In this document: piece by piece, positions 61,849-64,000 of the stretch
How positions within the stretch are numbered: the first letter of the stretch is position 1
How the letters are laid out: every line of letters begins with the position of its first letter
Translations under genes and position numbers: made by a program
Assembly: GCA_027574665.1 (NCBI GenBank)
Contig: CM050659.1
Span: 17,895,001 to 17,959,000 of the forward strand
DNA: 64,000 bases
Source: Rhynochetos jubatus
Lineage: Eukaryota; Chordata; Aves; Eurypygiformes; Rhynochetidae
Reading direction: 5' to 3'
Notes under the pieces: model-generated
The model's database searches: none
What the model was told of the DNA's origin: nothing
Seen by the model: the letters and a program-made list of their open reading frames with translations, nothing else

Positions 61849-62839
61849 AGCTTCCGATTATTCAAGCACAGCTTCAGTTGCCTTCCCAGTTGTTGATGGA
61901 AAGGAGAGGTGAATGGTTGGAGACAGAGACCATCAGTGACAGAGTGATTCAGCAGAAGACCTCAGGCAGACCTCTGCATCTTGGCCCTGCATTGTCTGCT
62001 GTTCACCCACTGAACAAATGTGAATTAAAACAGATTTGAAAGCTTATCCCCAGCCAGTGTCTGTGTGGATGGGCACATTTAAGGTGGTATATGAGGAGTA
62101 TGATATGATATTGCAGCAGGAGAGTGATTTTACAATGATTCCAGGCTTGTGAAAGATCTGGGAGCAATGTGTGAGCTCACGCTTCATCCTTGTGTGGCCT
62201 ATCAGGTTGAAAACTTCTGGGTTTGTTTTTTATGTATTTTGAGGATCCACAATGCCTCATTTGCTAGACAGATCTCAGCATGGACTGTGGTAGCAGCTGG
62301 GGGTGGGAGGGCAGGAGCCAGCCAGGCAGGGAGGAGAAGGATGGAGAATACCACTGCCAGGCATGCAGGGCTGGCTCGCTGCAGCTCATGGGAGAAGTAC
62401 GCTTAGAGAGTCTCCTAGTGTCTTTGTTACTTGCACATATAGCACAGTTCCTCTTCCACACTGTTTTTTTTAGCACTGGATTGAAATTTAGTCAGAAATT
62501 GTATGTGGCTTTTAAAGGGATGGAAAAAGTGGCCCCTTGGACATGGCTGGGAGAAAACCTGCTGTGGAGATCCCAAATGGGAAGTATCGCTGTCTGATCT
62601 GAGAGCTGTAGACACAGTGATCAATCTACTGAGGCTAAAGTCTGCTGAAGTCAGGAGAAAATTCATCTGAACCTGGGTGTATACTGCCTCATAGCAATGT
62701 TTCCCTAAAAGGTATTTTACCTATGAAATGAAGACTTTTTTTATTGCTTTCTTCAATACTCAGCTGGATTTTTCCCAAGCTTGTCCATGCAGCACCTCCT
62801 AGACCGGGCTATGGCAATTCTATAATCTCACTTTATTGC
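61849..62839. other. Intergenic, no gene recognised
   Basis: No gene or repeat recognised. The G-rich patch at 62290-62350 yields short overlapping frames only. Confidence 0.6.
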
Positions 62840-62965
62840 AGGAGAAGTGGGTTGCAGGGGGTGTGCAGGACTCCTCTGTAGCTGAACATACTCACAGATG
62901 AGAGATGTGAACCTTGGTGTTCAAAATCCAAGGCTAGTCCCTTAACCCTGGACCAATCTCCCTGC
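62840..62965 (-). repeat. Ancient tRNA-derived SINE fossil (MIR-like)
   Basis: On the minus strand the order is GGGTTAAGGGACTAGCCTTG (A-box side), then CAAGGTTCACATCTCTC, close to a B box GGTTCAAATCCC. The spacing and the CACTAGCC-like word match the tRNA-derived head of amniote MIR-type SINEs. It is diverged and inactive. It cannot be a functional tRNA: no cloverleaf folds and the arms are mutated. Confidence 0.5.
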
Positions 62966-64000
62966 CTTTATGTTGATTTATCTGTAGGATTTCACTTCAT
63001 TGTAGTGCACACCACAGGTCACGCAGAAACATTCTGCATTAACAGCATTAACATGTGCAGAATATATAGATGCTTACAATCCTGGTTTAAAGGCATGTTT
63101 CCACAAAACAGGGTCCATGGCATGGATGCAAACAACTATTTTCATGTGATATGAGGAAGTCCATTTAAGATTCACTCCCCATTTTTAAATCATAGATCCC
63201 TTTTTAGTATTCATGCTGTAGAGACACCATACCCAGCTTACTTGGGAATACTGGGCTTGGTAGCCTTTGGGGCTGAAGGATCTTGTTATAAAAGGAGGGT
63301 CCTTGCAGTCAGGCTGGGAAGCCTGCTGGTAAATGCAGTGCTAACCTAACAACTGGGATGCTTTGTTTTAAAAGTAAAAGTGGAAGGTGCATTCTGCTGC
63401 CGAAGCCCTGTTGTGTACTTCTGTCCGCAACAGTTAGTCCTGCTCACTCAAATGACTGAAAATCAATTACTCCTGATTACACCTCAGCTACTAACAGGTT
63501 CAGCCAGCAAATGACTGGAGCAGAAGCCAATAGGAAAACAGAGCTTTAGCCTGAAACCTCTAGGTATGTTATGCCATTAAGACGCTTTCATTCTATCTGC
63601 TCAGCTCCTTCTCCCCTCTGCATGAAAATTCCTACCTGCCCTTTAAATTTAAGCAAATTAAGCGCACACACTGAACTACTTGTTATTAATATCTCAGCAC
63701 TATTTTCCAATTCCCAATTCACACTTGAAATGGATTAAAACTGCTAATCCTTGACAAGGCAGCAAAATTTGGTGCTAATTTATTGATATGCTCTTTTAAG
63801 AAACTTTGGGTTTCTTGCCTATAAATTAAACAGGGTATTCAAGGGCCTTCCCAATTTAGAGTAGAGAGCAGAGATCTGCGTGCTGAAACATTGCATGCCC
63901 TTGAGCTTACTCTACAGTATGGCTGAGGGGTTGCCTTGTTTTCCTAAAGGGATGGGTTTGTGCCTTGATAGCTGACTCTGAAGGTCGGCTGTGCCAATGG
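62966..64000. other. Intergenic; AT-rich block with inverted GGATTA/TAATCC sites
   Basis: No gene recognised. From about 63540 to 63850 the sequence is AT-rich and repeat-free. It contains GGATTA (63732-63737) and TAATCC (63745-63750) as inverted bicoid/OTX/CRX-type sites 7 bases apart, with nearby TAATTTATTGAT. This is a candidate regulatory element; no experimental support is implied. Confidence 0.5.

Noticed and set aside
62840..62965. tRNA gene on the minus strand (A-box and B-box-like words)
   Set aside because: No cloverleaf can be drawn; the pattern fits a tRNA-derived SINE fossil instead.
1..64000. CRISPR arrays, operons, bacterial-type or plasmid systems
   Set aside because: No regularly spaced direct repeats, no dense same-strand coding, no ribosome binding sites; the window is clearly vertebrate nuclear DNA.

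Overview
The window reads as vertebrate, and most likely bird, nuclear DNA. It has one intron-split vertebrate gene at the left edge, CR1 retroposon 3' ends of the avian type, LTRs of a kind common in birds, an ERVL-like pol fossil and very old MIR-type SINE remnants. Coding density is otherwise close to nil. The species cannot be fixed from the sequence alone.

Layout. 1-4119 is the 3' part of the single intron of a melatonin receptor gene, ending in a clear branch site, pyrimidine tract and AG acceptor. 4120-4988 is its last coding exon, which carries TM2 to TM7 and the cytoplasmic tail. The protein matches the Mel1c subtype (MTNR1C, the non-mammalian counterpart of mammalian GPR50) better than Mel1a or Mel1b. 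Exon 1 (N terminus, TM1) is not in the window. A long AT-rich stretch follows, with AATAAA hexamers at 6987, 8667 and 8723. The last pair looks like a genuine transcript end, so the 3'UTR may reach about 8745.

From about 8.75 kb to 64 kb I find no supportable cellular gene. This gene-poor stretch holds two 5'-truncated CR1 copies (26752-26955 and 61565-61848, both minus), two degraded solo-LTR-like copies (33078-33600 and 53687-53985, both minus), a stop-riddled ERVL-type integrase 3' end (58745-59120, plus), four MIR-type or other tRNA-derived SINE fossils (about 14670, 24603, 49618 and 62840), and simple A/T, C and G runs. Several AT-rich, repeat-free blocks with clustered homeodomain/POU-type sites (about 26.1, 35.5, 54.3, 61.0 and 63.7 kb) are candidate conserved regulatory elements. 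They are inferred only from their composition.

How it works together: the only gene is a melatonin-binding G-protein-coupled receptor. The flanking desert could hold its distal regulation or that of a neighbour outside the window. I found no operon-like, CRISPR-like or otherwise novel multi-gene system.
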